Assembly (NCBI RefSeq): GCF_019090165.1
Contig: NZ_JAHRIB010000141.1
Location: 451,227 to 515,226 of the forward strand
Direction of reading: 5' to 3'
DNA length: 64,000 bases
From: Streptomyces sp. BV286
GTDB taxonomy: Bacteria > Actinomycetota > Actinomycetes > Streptomycetales > Streptomycetaceae
The position numbers and the translations under genes were made by a program. Within the stretch, counting starts at the first letter, position 1; each line of letters starts with the position of its first letter. The notes beneath the pieces are model-generated. The model ran no database searches, was not told the origin of the DNA, and saw only the letters and a list, made by a program, of their open reading frames with translations. This document shows positions 9,089-15,935 of the stretch, piece by piece.

Positions 9089-10166
9089 CATGTCCCGAGG
9101 CGCGCGGCTGGCCGCCCATGGTGCCGTTTCCACCTCGCTGGCGCTGTGCGCTGATCGCCGGTTGCAGGAGCGCGTGGACGCTGCCACGCCGATCGGTTCC
9201 GGCATCGGGGGGACGTCCCTGCTGATGGAGGTCGACGGAAGGCCGGTCTTCGTCAAGCAGTTACGTCTGACGGATCTGGAGCGACGACCGGAGAACATCC
9301 ACTCCACGGCGAATCTGTTCGAACTACCGCTCTTCTGCCAGTACGGCATCGGCACGGTCGGCGGACCGGGTTCCGGAGCGTGGCGGGAGCTGGCCGTGCA
9401 CACCATGACGACGAACTGGGTGATTGCGGGCGACCACGAGGGGTTTCCCCTGATGTACCACTGGCGGGTGTTACCGGACTCCGGGCGGCCGCTTCCCGAG
9501 GAACTGGCCGATGTGGAACGAGCCGTCGCCTACTGGGGAGGCGGAACGGAGGTACGTCGCCGGATCGAGGCTCTCGAACAGTCCTCGGCGAGCCTCATGC
9601 TGTTCCTGGAGTACATCCCGCGGAACCTGCACGAATGGCTGGGCGTTGAGGTAGGGGCCGGTGACGAAGCCGCCGAGCGGGCCTGCGCCATGGTGGACAG
9701 CGAGCTGCGAGCCGGCGTCTCGTTCATGAACGCGCGCGGGCTGCTGCATTTCGACGCCCACTTCGAGAACATCCTCACCGACGGCCGACGGCTCTTCTTC
9801 GCCGACTACGGTCTCGCGATCTCCTCGCGCTTCGACCTCACGCGGACCGAGGCCGACTTCTTCGACGGGCACCGCACCTACGACCGGTGCTACACAGTCA
9901 CGCATCTGGTGAACTGGCTGGCCGTCGCCCTGTACGGGTACGAACCGGAAGAACGCAGGGCGTTCGTGCGCGCCTGCGCCGAAGGGGCGTACCCGGGGGA
10001 CATTCCGGCGTCGGTCGCGGCCGCTCTGGTCCGGTACGCGCCGGTCGCCGCGGTGATGGGCGACTTCTATCGCCGGTTCCGGCAGGAGAGCCGGGAGGTG
10101 CCCTATCCGCTGGAGGAGATCCGCCGGATCAGGCGACCGGACGGCCCCGCCGACGCGGCGACGTAG
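9075..10166 (+). CDS. protein-kinase-like protein with two TTA codons
   Basis: The protein has 363 residues and kinase-fold landmarks: Gly-rich loop GSGIGGTSLLMEV, the lysine in VFVKQL, catalytic loop HFDAHFENIL (HxDxxxxN), and a DFG-like ADYGL. These residues suggest an active phosphotransferase, closer to small-molecule or bacterial kinases than Hanks-type Ser/Thr kinases. GTG 9075 follows GGAGG by five bases; ATG 9090 is an alternative. In-frame TTA codons at 9261-9263 and 9471-9473 should make translation depend on the bldA tRNA, so expression is probably late or developmental. It overlaps the nSTAND gene by 14 bases, implying co-translation. Confidence 0.85.
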   Translation: MQSSDMSRGARLAAHGAVSTSLALCADRRLQERVDAATPIGSGIGGTSLLMEVDGRPVFVKQLRLTDLERRPENIHSTANLFELPLFCQYGIGTVGGPGSGAWRELAVHTMTTNWVIAGDHEGFPLMYHWRVLPDSGRPLPEELADVERAVAYWGGGTEVRRRIEALEQSSASLMLFLEYIPRNLHEWLGVEVGAGDEAAERACAMVDSELRAGVSFMNARGLLHFDAHFENILTDGRRLFFADYGLAISSRFDLTRTEADFFDGHRTYDRCYTVTHLVNWLAVALYGYEPEERRAFVRACAEGAYPGDIPASVAAALVRYAPVAAVMGDFYRRFRQESREVPYPLEEIRRIRRPDGPADAAT

Positions 10167-10241
10167 GCCGAAGGCCGTCAAGCGGGCAGAGCGATGGGCC
10201 CCGTCTTCGCTGCGGACGTGCTGCGGCTGGGACACACGTAA

Positions 10242-10268
10242 GCCCGGCTGGCGGGAAGCCAGCCGGGC
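10242..10268. terminator. perfect 11-bp stem terminator
   Basis: GCCCGGCTGGC (10242-10252) and its exact complement (10258-10268) flank a five-base loop. It lies between the convergent kinase-like gene and the LPFR-motif small gene and can serve both. Confidence 0.75.
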
Positions 10269-10308
10269 CCAGGTCTCGGGTGCTGCCGCCGCGTCACGCG
10301 ACGGGCGG

Positions 10309-10437
10309 TCAGTGGTGGCCGTGGGCAGAGCTCGAGGCACCGCCGAACAGACGGGCCACGGCCCGGAACGGCAGGGTCACGACGGTGGCGACAGCCCCGC
10401 CGATGGAACGAAGAACGTCCGCGATTGCCTTCAACAT
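10309..10437 (-). CDS. LPFR-motif small protein
   Basis: This 42-residue gene begins MLKAIADVLRSIGGAVATVV, continues TLPFRAVARLFGGASS and ends in a short His-rich tail. ATG 10437 follows GGAGG at seven bases. The LPFRxxxRLFGG segment is the hallmark of a widespread actinobacterial micro-protein family named for its LPFR motif. Residues 1-32 could form an amphipathic, possibly membrane-associated helix. No function is established. It stands alone, downstream of and opposed to the kinase-like gene and sharing its terminator. Confidence 0.85.
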   Translation of the reverse strand: MLKAIADVLRSIGGAVATVVTLPFRAVARLFGGASSSAHGHH

Positions 10438-10657
10438 GATGGGCCTCCGTCCTCCTCCGGCAGGATGCGCCGGATCTGGTGTGCCGCTGCACGGCTGATC
10501 ACTCGGCGGGTGCCCGGTGATCGCTCGGGGAAACCGGCCGCCTTGGGGGACCGGTGTCGCCGCGCCCCGCCGGCCGGGTCGTGAACCGCTCGTGCGCCGA
10601 CTCTCCCCGTACGCCGAAGGCCGCCGCGCTGCGGAGCCGGCGAACCGACCGCGGATC

Positions 10658-11221
10658 TCAGAGTGCGCGCAGGCCCCGGTCGGTGAAGGCGATCAGCCAT
10701 TCGTAGCTCTCGTCGATGTCGGCGCTCCACTGGAAACCGCCTGCCGCCTGCAGGGTGGCGAAGCCGTGGTAGAGGCTGCGGAGCATGCGCAGGGCGTGAT
10801 CCGTGTCGGACTCCTTGATCTCGTAGCCGCGCAGAACGGCCATGAACGCTTCGAGGAGCCGTTGACCTGCGGCGGCCAGTGGGTCGTCGGGGCCGCGAGG
10901 CTCCATGCCGATCGTCGTGGCGTACCGGCCGGGATGCTTGAGCACGAAGGCGCGGAAGGCCCGCGCCGCGGCCGCCAGGGCGTCGCGGCCGGCGTATCCC
11001 TGGATCGCGCCGCCCACGGCGTCGGCGGCCTCGCTCAGGGCCAGGGCCGCGATGCGCCGACTGAGGTCCTCCTGGCCGCCCACATGCTTGTACAGGGACG
11101 GGGTGCGCACGCCCACCCGCTCGGCCAGCAGGCCCATCGTCCAGTTGGAGGGGCCCACCTCGTCGGCCAGGGCGGCACCGGCCGCGACCACGGCGACCGG
11201 ATCCAGGCCGGCCCTAGGCAC
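10658..11221 (-). CDS. TetR family transcriptional regulator (WHG-type C-terminal domain)
   Basis: The protein has 187 residues. The N-terminal helix-turn-helix (LAERVGVRTPSLYKHVGGQEDLSRR, residues about 30-55) is typical TetR. The C-terminal ligand domain contains FRAFVLKHPGRYATTIG and LRSLYHGFATLQAAGGFQW, matching the WHG type. GTG 11221 overlaps the end of the upstream hydrolase gene by eight bases, so the two are co-transcribed and probably co-translated. The likely target is the palindrome upstream of the hydrolase at 12078-12092, making this an autoregulated two-gene operon. Confidence 0.9.
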   Translation of the reverse strand: MPRAGLDPVAVVAAGAALADEVGPSNWTMGLLAERVGVRTPSLYKHVGGQEDLSRRIAALALSEAADAVGGAIQGYAGRDALAAAARAFRAFVLKHPGRYATTIGMEPRGPDDPLAAAGQRLLEAFMAVLRGYEIKESDTDHALRMLRSLYHGFATLQAAGGFQWSADIDESYEWLIAFTDRGLRAL

Positions 11222-12050
11222 GGGCGGCGTCCGACCGGAGGAAGCCGAGCGTGAGCGAGACCACCTGGTCGGGGAACTGGTCGTGCGGGTAGTGCCCGGC
11301 GCCCTCGATCATCTCGAGGTGACCGAGGCCGGTCGGCAGGGCATCGACGATCGCCGAACCCTCGGCGTGCGGGTCGGCCCAGTCGGGGTCAAGGGTGCCC
11401 ATCACCACCAGGACCGGGCAGCGGACACCCCCGAGCCGAGCGCCCGCGTCGGTCGGAGCGCTGCGGCCCATGCCCCGGAGCGCCTTCATCCGGCCAGGCT
11501 CGCGCAGCAGGGAGTCGATACGGTCCAGCCGCTGTGCCCAGTCGGCAGGCTTCGTGCCGGGGTAGGCCACGTCGAGGTACGAGCGCCAGAGCGGCACGCT
11601 GGCGAACACGGCTGTACCGAGCAGCCGCAGCATGCCCTGTCTGAAGCGCTTCACCCGCAGGTCGCCGAGGCGGACCGACTGCTTGCGGGTGAACGGTGCC
11701 AACTCGACGACTGCGGTGACGAGGGAGGGTTCCTGCGAGGCCGCAATGGTGGTGGCGCCGCCGGAGACCGAGTGACCGACGAGTACGGCCGGACCGCCCA
11801 GGTGGCGAATCACGGCGAGCAGGTCGCCGGCGATGGCGGTGCGGCTCCAGGCGGGCCAGTCGACGCTGGACTCGCCGCAGCCGCGCAGATCGACCGCGGC
11901 GACCCGGTAGCCGGCCGCCACCAGCGGAGGGATCACGGAACGGTAGGCGGCGCGGCTGTCGCCCATGCCGTGCGCGAGAACGATCAGCGGGCCGGCCCCG
12001 GCCACTTCGTAAGCGATCGTGCCGCCGTCGACGGCGAGGTACTCGGTCAT
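11214..12050 (-). CDS. alpha/beta hydrolase
   Basis: This 278-residue hydrolase has a full catalytic set: oxyanion segment LAHGMGDSRAAYR, nucleophile elbow GHSVSGG (Ser), acid in VMGTLDPDW and histidine in EGAGHYPHDQFP. It has no signal peptide, so it is cytoplasmic. The substrate could be an ester, lactone or xenobiotic. It is the first gene of an operon with a TetR regulator, which suggests the regulator senses a substrate or product. ATG 12050 follows GGGAG; a TTG codon upstream is less likely. The promoter region holds a perfect palindrome. Confidence 0.9.
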   Translation of the reverse strand: MTEYLAVDGGTIAYEVAGAGPLIVLAHGMGDSRAAYRSVIPPLVAAGYRVAAVDLRGCGESSVDWPAWSRTAIAGDLLAVIRHLGGPAVLVGHSVSGGATTIAASQEPSLVTAVVELAPFTRKQSVRLGDLRVKRFRQGMLRLLGTAVFASVPLWRSYLDVAYPGTKPADWAQRLDRIDSLLREPGRMKALRGMGRSAPTDAGARLGGVRCPVLVVMGTLDPDWADPHAEGSAIVDALPTGLGHLEMIEGAGHYPHDQFPDQVVSLTLGFLRSDAARA

Positions 12051-12077
12051 GACATCTCCCAAGCTCGGCTAACCCTA

Positions 12078-12092
12078 TTAGCTAAAAGCTAA
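12078..12092. promoter_or_regulatory. palindromic operator of the hydrolase-TetR operon
   Basis: TTAGCTAAAAGCTAA is a perfect inverted repeat (TTAGCT, three bases, AGCTAA) located 28 bases upstream of the hydrolase start, inside an AT-rich island in very GC-rich DNA. TAAC and GTTA outer arms extend the dyad. The size and position fit a TetR operator. Confidence 0.65.
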
Positions 12093-12254
12093 CGCCGTTA
12101 CCCAGGTGAGTCAACGGTGAGGTCGGCGCTCTCGCGCACGGCCTGGGCGGCTGCCACGGTGGCGAGCGGCGGCGGAAGCGCTGCGGAGGGGAAGAGGCCC
12201 AGGTGAAACGGGCGTGGCTCGAACGGAACGCGTGCCCGTGGCGTCCAACAGTGT

Positions 12255-12677
12255 ATGAAGGCATCGCGTCAATCAGCTGTACTGCTTCTGAGCGCTGGAC
12301 TGTTGCTCACAGGTTGCTCGTCCGCGTCCGACAACCAGGGCGAGGAGGCCGGGTCCGCCCCCACCCTGCCCGCCCGCACCGTCGTGAAGGACAAGTGGCA
12401 GGAGGGGCCGGCCAAGCCCAGAGAGCACAAGCCGTATCCGTACGACATCTACACGCACTGCGGAATCAAGTGGGTGATGTTCGGCGGTCGTTGGTGGGTT
12501 CTTGACTCCGTCTTCCCCGGTGTCGAGCAGGTCAAGGGGGAGCCACCCGCTCCGCACAGTCAGCGGATTGCCGGCTACATGACGCTGATCGGCCCGGACG
12601 CGGCCAACTTCGACGCCGCCGGAATGCCCACGTTGCAATTCGTACCGTCCAAGGACGAACCGCCGGGATGCGCCTGA
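12255..12677 (+). CDS. small secreted lipoprotein of unknown function
   Basis: A 140-residue protein with a lipoprotein signal peptide: MKASRQ, hydrophobic core SAVLLLSAGLLL, lipobox LTGC, so Cys21 is the predicted lipidation site. The mature part includes PYDIYTHCGIKWVMFGGRWWVLDS, and ends in SKDEPPGCA. Its two cysteines could pair. Similar Trp-rich lipoproteins are common in streptomycetes, but I cannot name a function. It is divergent from the hydrolase-TetR operon, and the intergenic region of about 200 bases holds the TetR palindrome. No convincing ribosome-binding site precedes ATG 12255. Confidence 0.8.
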   Translation: MKASRQSAVLLLSAGLLLTGCSSASDNQGEEAGSAPTLPARTVVKDKWQEGPAKPREHKPYPYDIYTHCGIKWVMFGGRWWVLDSVFPGVEQVKGEPPAPHSQRIAGYMTLIGPDAANFDAAGMPTLQFVPSKDEPPGCA

Positions 12678-12781
12678 GCGGCGGGGCGAGTCTTGCCGGG
12701 TCGTCCACGGCGAGGTGGCGGGATGGCGAGACGGAGAGACCGCCCGCCGTGCGGGTGTGCGGGGGCGGCCGCTCACCGCAC

Positions 12782-13372
12782 TCAATCCTGGCGGGGAGGG
12801 CTCGCTGTCAGCCGTTCGACCGCGGCCGTGACGAGCCCTTCCCGCTGGGCGTCCGTGAGCACGTCCGGGAGGGTGAGCTGCTCGACGATCAGCCAGTTGA
12901 GCGTCAGATACAGCAACTGGACGGCGGTGGCGTCGCCGGGCAGGCCGGATGCCTCGTGGTAGGCCACGTTGGCTGCGAGGTCGGCCCGCACCTGCTCGGT
13001 CAGCACCGCGCGGAGCTGAGGCCGTCGGGTGGCCTCCAGGCGGAGTTCGAGAAGTGCGAGGTAGCCGGTGCGGAAGTCGCTGATCCGGCCCACGAGTTCG
13101 CGCATCAGGACCGCGTAGGTCTCCCGGTCCCGAGCACTCGTCCGCTGCCGGGTGATGGTCGCCTCGTCGGGCTGGAGCCGTTCGTAGACGCGGGCGCCCG
13201 CCTGGGTGAGCAGGTCGTCGCGGTTGCTGAAGTAGTTGGAGGCTGTGCCGGCCGGCACGGCGGCCTCGGCGTCCACGGCCCGGAACGTCAGGCCACGCGC
13301 GCCCTCCCTGGCCAGAACCTCGATGGCGCCGTCCACGAGGGCAGCCCTTCGTTCGTCGTTCCGGCGCACCAT
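12782..13372 (-). CDS. TetR family transcriptional regulator
   Basis: This 196-residue protein has a TetR helix-turn-helix at residues about 25-55 (GLTFRAVDAEAAVPAGTASNYFSNRDDLL) and a helical ligand domain after it (VLMRELVGRISDFRTGYLALLELRLEATRRP). ATG 13372 begins MVRRNDERRAALVDGAI, typical for the family; the open frame further upstream is not protein-like. The promoter has two copies of a GAGTCCACTC-type palindrome, one touching the start codon, so strong autorepression is likely. The neighbours give no obvious target. Confidence 0.9.
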   Translation of the reverse strand: MVRRNDERRAALVDGAIEVLAREGARGLTFRAVDAEAAVPAGTASNYFSNRDDLLTQAGARVYERLQPDEATITRQRTSARDRETYAVLMRELVGRISDFRTGYLALLELRLEATRRPQLRAVLTEQVRADLAANVAYHEASGLPGDATAVQLLYLTLNWLIVEQLTLPDVLTDAQREGLVTAAVERLTASPPRQD

Positions 13373-13443
13373 CGAGTCCACTCCAGAGGTAGAACCAAGT
13401 TCACAGCACTCCGGACAGAGTACTGCGGATGGAGTGGACTCGA
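13372..13443. promoter_or_regulatory. paired operators forming a 14-bp inverted repeat
   Basis: TCGAGTCCACTCCA (13372-13385) and its exact reverse complement (13430-13443) flank 44 bases. Each arm contains GAGT-CC-ACTC, itself a palindrome, so this reads as two copies of one TetR operator in opposite orientation, the first overlapping the regulator's start codon. Confidence 0.75.
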
Positions 13444-13518
13444 CGCACCGTACGGGCGTGCTTGTCCTGGGCCGCGTGAGGAGGCCGGGGCGTCGCCCGC
13501 GTGCACCTCTGCCGTGCG

Positions 13519-13953
13519 TCATGCCGCCCGGGTGAGTTCCGCACGGCCGAACAACAGGGCGTATCCGGAGGGGAGTTGGGCGAGGATGCGACCGAGGAGC
13601 TCGTCGCCGGCGAGCTGGGCCACGATGCGAAGGACGGTACCGGTGTCCCAGCGTGTGGTGGCTGTCGTGCCGCCCGTGCGGGACGCCAGATCCCTGACGA
13701 AGCCCCAGCCGGTGAGGGGTTCGGCCGCGGGGATCTCAGAGGTGAAGGACAGGGCGGCCTCGTGCGGCAGTGCGGCCGCGAGGTCCACGCGTTCGTCGCC
13801 GGTGAGCTGGCGCCCGAGAGCGCCCAGCACGGCGTGTACGGACGCTTCGGCCTGTGCGCGAGTGGAGTACGCGCCTTCGTACCGCACTCTTTCCAGCATC
13901 TGCTCGAACGTCATGCTCGTGGTGGTCCGGCACAGTTCCTGCTGGGGCATCAT
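13519..13953 (-). CDS. DUF2267 domain protein (copy 1)
   Basis: A protein of up to 144 residues; ATG at residue 14 (13914) is an alternative start. The domain runs from MTFEQMLERVRYEGAYSTRAQAEASVHAVLGALGRQL to the end, with LPHEAALSFTSEIP and LAQLPSGYALLFGRAE. DUF2267 proteins are small helical cytoplasmic proteins often found beside small heat-shock proteins. This gene is one of two tandem paralogues downstream of hsp18. A frame slightly upstream of ATG 13953 has no clear ribosome-binding site. The molecular role is unknown; stress-related function is inferred from context. Confidence 0.8.
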   Translation of the reverse strand: MMPQQELCRTTTSMTFEQMLERVRYEGAYSTRAQAEASVHAVLGALGRQLTGDERVDLAAALPHEAALSFTSEIPAAEPLTGWGFVRDLASRTGGTTATTRWDTGTVLRIVAQLAGDELLGRILAQLPSGYALLFGRAELTRAA

Positions 13954-14059
13954 CGGTGACGCGTCGCCTTTCTGGTCTGGGGTGATCTCGATGCGGTGGC
14001 CGGTTCCGCCTGTCGGCCACCGCTGTTGCTCGGTGAGGGGTGGGTGCGGGGTGTCGCGG

Positions 14060-14458
14060 TTACTGGATGCGTCGGGGGTGGCCGAACAGCAGGTCGTAAC
14101 CCGCTGGGAGTTGGAGCAGAAGCCGGCGGGTGAGCTCTTCGCCCGCGGCGTCCGAGGCCACGCTGAGCACGGCGCCCACGTCCCAGGCCGCGGTCTGTTC
14201 GGTGGCTCCCTCGATCCATGCCGCGGCGGCCCGCACGAACCGCTCGGGGGACAGCGGCTCGTGCGCCTGGAGCGGATTGAGCAGGATCAGTGCCAGTTCG
14301 TCCGGCAGCCGGGCCGCCAGCTCCGCCCGTACCCCGCCGACCAGGTGTGCACCCAGGAGTGCCAGCACCGTCCGGGCTGCCCGCTCGGCCTCTTCGGTGG
14401 TCTCGTATGCGCCGCGTTCCTTGATCCGGTCCAGGAACGCCGTCCATCGCATGGCCAT
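14060..14458 (-). CDS. DUF2267 domain protein (copy 2)
   Basis: A 132-residue paralogue of the neighbouring DUF2267 gene: FLDRIKERGAYETTEEAERAARTVLALLGAHL corresponds to the first half of copy 1, and LLQLPAGYDLLFGHPRRIQ to its C-terminus. ATG 14458 is preceded by GGGAG at five bases; an adjacent GTG at 14461 is in frame. It lies between hsp18 and copy 1, all on the minus strand. The hairpin at 14489-14530 could attenuate read-through from hsp18, or both DUF2267 genes may have their own promoter. Confidence 0.85.
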   Translation of the reverse strand: MAMRWTAFLDRIKERGAYETTEEAERAARTVLALLGAHLVGGVRAELAARLPDELALILLNPLQAHEPLSPERFVRAAAAWIEGATEQTAAWDVGAVLSVASDAAGEELTRRLLLQLPAGYDLLFGHPRRIQ

Positions 14459-14488
14459 CACTGCTCCCTCGCGTGTGTGGTGGCGAGC

Positions 14489-14530
14489 GGAGGACGGGGG
14501 TGGCCACGTAAGCGGCCCGCCCCCGTCTCC
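14489..14530. terminator. GC-rich hairpin between hsp18 and the DUF2267 genes
   Basis: A stem with bulges built around ACGGGGG (14494-14500) pairing with CCCCCGT (14520-14526), plus flanking GGAG/CTCC and GGCC/GGCC pairs, and an eight-base loop. No U-run follows, as is usual for Streptomyces terminators. Confidence 0.5.
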
Positions 14531-14549
14531 GGCGTGGCCGGCAGGGCTC

Positions 14550-14984
14550 TCAGCCGCTGATCTCCGTGCGGGTGGAGCTGCCGCCGATGGTGACCTTGCG
14601 GGGCTTCGCGCGCTCGGCGATCGGGATGCGCAGGGTCAGTACACCCGCGTCGTAGTCCGCCTTGATGTGCTCGGTGTCCAGAGCGTCGGCCAGCACGAGC
14701 TGACGGGAGAAGACGCCCAGAGGCCGCTCGGAGAGCTCCACCTGTACGTCCTCCGCCTTGGTGACGGGGCGCCGCTCGGCCTTGACGGTCAGCATGTTCC
14801 GCTCGACGTCGATGTCGATCGCGTCCCTGGAGACACCGGGCAGGTCGAGGGCGATCACGTACTCCTCACCCTCGCGGTAGGCGTCCATCGGCATCGCCGT
14901 CGGCCGGGACCAAGTCCCGGCTGTGTTCAGGAGCTGCTGGGTGAGTCGATCAAGCTCACGGAAGGGGTCGGTGCGCATCAACAT
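14550..14984 (-). CDS. hsp18: small heat-shock protein Hsp18 (Hsp20/alpha-crystallin)
   Basis: The protein has 144 residues, the size of Streptomyces albus Hsp18. It begins MLMRTDPFRELDRLTQQLL. The alpha-crystallin domain spans about residues 30-135, with PMDAYREGEEYVIALDLPGVSRDAIDIDV, LTVKAERRP, GVFSRQLVL and the terminal GVLTLRIPIAERAKPRK (the G-x-L and I-x-I signatures). It is an ATP-independent chaperone that binds unfolding proteins in heat. ATG 14984 follows GGAGGT. The promoter overlaps a RheA operator, and rheA is divergent, matching the known rheA-hsp18 arrangement. Confidence 0.95.
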   Translation of the reverse strand: MLMRTDPFRELDRLTQQLLNTAGTWSRPTAMPMDAYREGEEYVIALDLPGVSRDAIDIDVERNMLTVKAERRPVTKAEDVQVELSERPLGVFSRQLVLADALDTEHIKADYDAGVLTLRIPIAERAKPRKVTIGGSSTRTEISG

Positions 14985-15045
14985 GGGGAAACACCTCCAG
15001 TGTTCAGGTCAGGCACTTGCTGCCAATGCGGTTCACCTGCCAATC

Positions 15046-15099
15046 GTTGTAGCATGTCATCGAAGTGATGACAAGTTGCGTGTCGTCCATGCGATGACA
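15046..15099. promoter_or_regulatory. hsp18 promoter and two RheA operators
   Basis: On the minus strand, TTGTCA (15074-15069), 17 bases, TACAAC (15051-15046) make a sigma-70-type promoter for hsp18. Over the -35 box lies TGTCATC-N5-GATGACA (15055-15073), exactly the RheA operator described for S. albus. A second copy with one change, TGTCGTC-N5-GATGACA (15081-15099), sits just before the rheA ribosome-binding site and could give autorepression. Confidence 0.88.
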
Positions 15100-15117
15100 C
15101 CACGCGCTGGAGGTTTC

Positions 15118-15810
15118 ATGGCCATGGCGGATCAGCCCGACCCCCGCGCCCGGGGTCTTGCCCCCACCCCCTTTCTCGCCACCGCGGCGCTGCGCACGAT
15201 GCACGACGCTCTGCGCACCGCTCAGACACCGCGGGAGCGGGAGGGGGAGCCCCCGGAGCCTTTCCAGACCAGCTCGGAGCAGGCGCTCACCGCGCTCCTG
15301 CTGCTCCGTGAAGTGCGCGACCAGCTCGCCGAGTGGGAACCGGGTCTGATCGAAGGGGCGCGGGAGGCGGGCGCCAGTTGGGCGGACCTGGCCCACCCTC
15401 TCGGCGTCTCCAGCCGTCAGGCCGCCGAACGGCGTTACCTGCGTGTACGTCCGGGGAGCCCAGGCTCCACGGGTGAGCAGCGGGTTCGGGCCACGCGCGA
15501 CCGGCGCGCCGCCGACCGCACCGTCACCGCCTGGGCCCGCGCCAATGCCGCGGACCTGCGCCAGCTCGCCGGCCAGATCACCGCGCTCACCGATCTCCCC
15601 GCTGCCGCCCGCAGTCCTCTCGGCGAGCTCACCGCCGCCCTCGCCGAGAGCGACGCTGCGGCGCTGGTCGGTCCCCTCGCGCTCACGCACACTTACCTGG
15701 CATCCGGCCACCCCGATCTCGCGGCGCGCGTCGATGACGTCGCCCGCCACACCGACGGGCTCCGTCGGCCCAGCGGTGACCCGGGCCAAGAGCCCCGGAA
15801 GTCACCGTGA
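15118..15810 (+). CDS. rheA: RheA-like repressor of hsp18
   Basis: A 230-residue protein, cytoplasmic, divergent from hsp18. It contains a helix-turn-helix-like segment near residues 75-105 (GLIEGAREAGASWADLAHPLGVSSRQAAERRY), then Arg-rich and Ala-rich helices (RATRDRRAADRTVTAWARANAADLRQLAGQI). RheA of S. albus is a thermosensor that loses DNA binding directly on warming. The assignment rests on position beside hsp18, length and the two consensus RheA operators. ATG 15118 follows GGAGG at four bases; ATG 15124 (MADQP) is a possible alternative. Confidence 0.85.
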   Translation: MAMADQPDPRARGLAPTPFLATAALRTMHDALRTAQTPREREGEPPEPFQTSSEQALTALLLLREVRDQLAEWEPGLIEGAREAGASWADLAHPLGVSSRQAAERRYLRVRPGSPGSTGEQRVRATRDRRAADRTVTAWARANAADLRQLAGQITALTDLPAAARSPLGELTAALAESDAAALVGPLALTHTYLASGHPDLAARVDDVARHTDGLRRPSGDPGQEPRKSP

Positions 15811-15935
15811 CCTTCAGGCAAGTCGCGCTCAGGACCGAGGCCCGCGCTGGTGCTGAATCCACTTCGGACGGGCCACCGCCCGGCCCGGGCGGCCTCGACG
15901 CTCAGTCCCCGCTCCGGACCACTGGCCGTGGTGGT

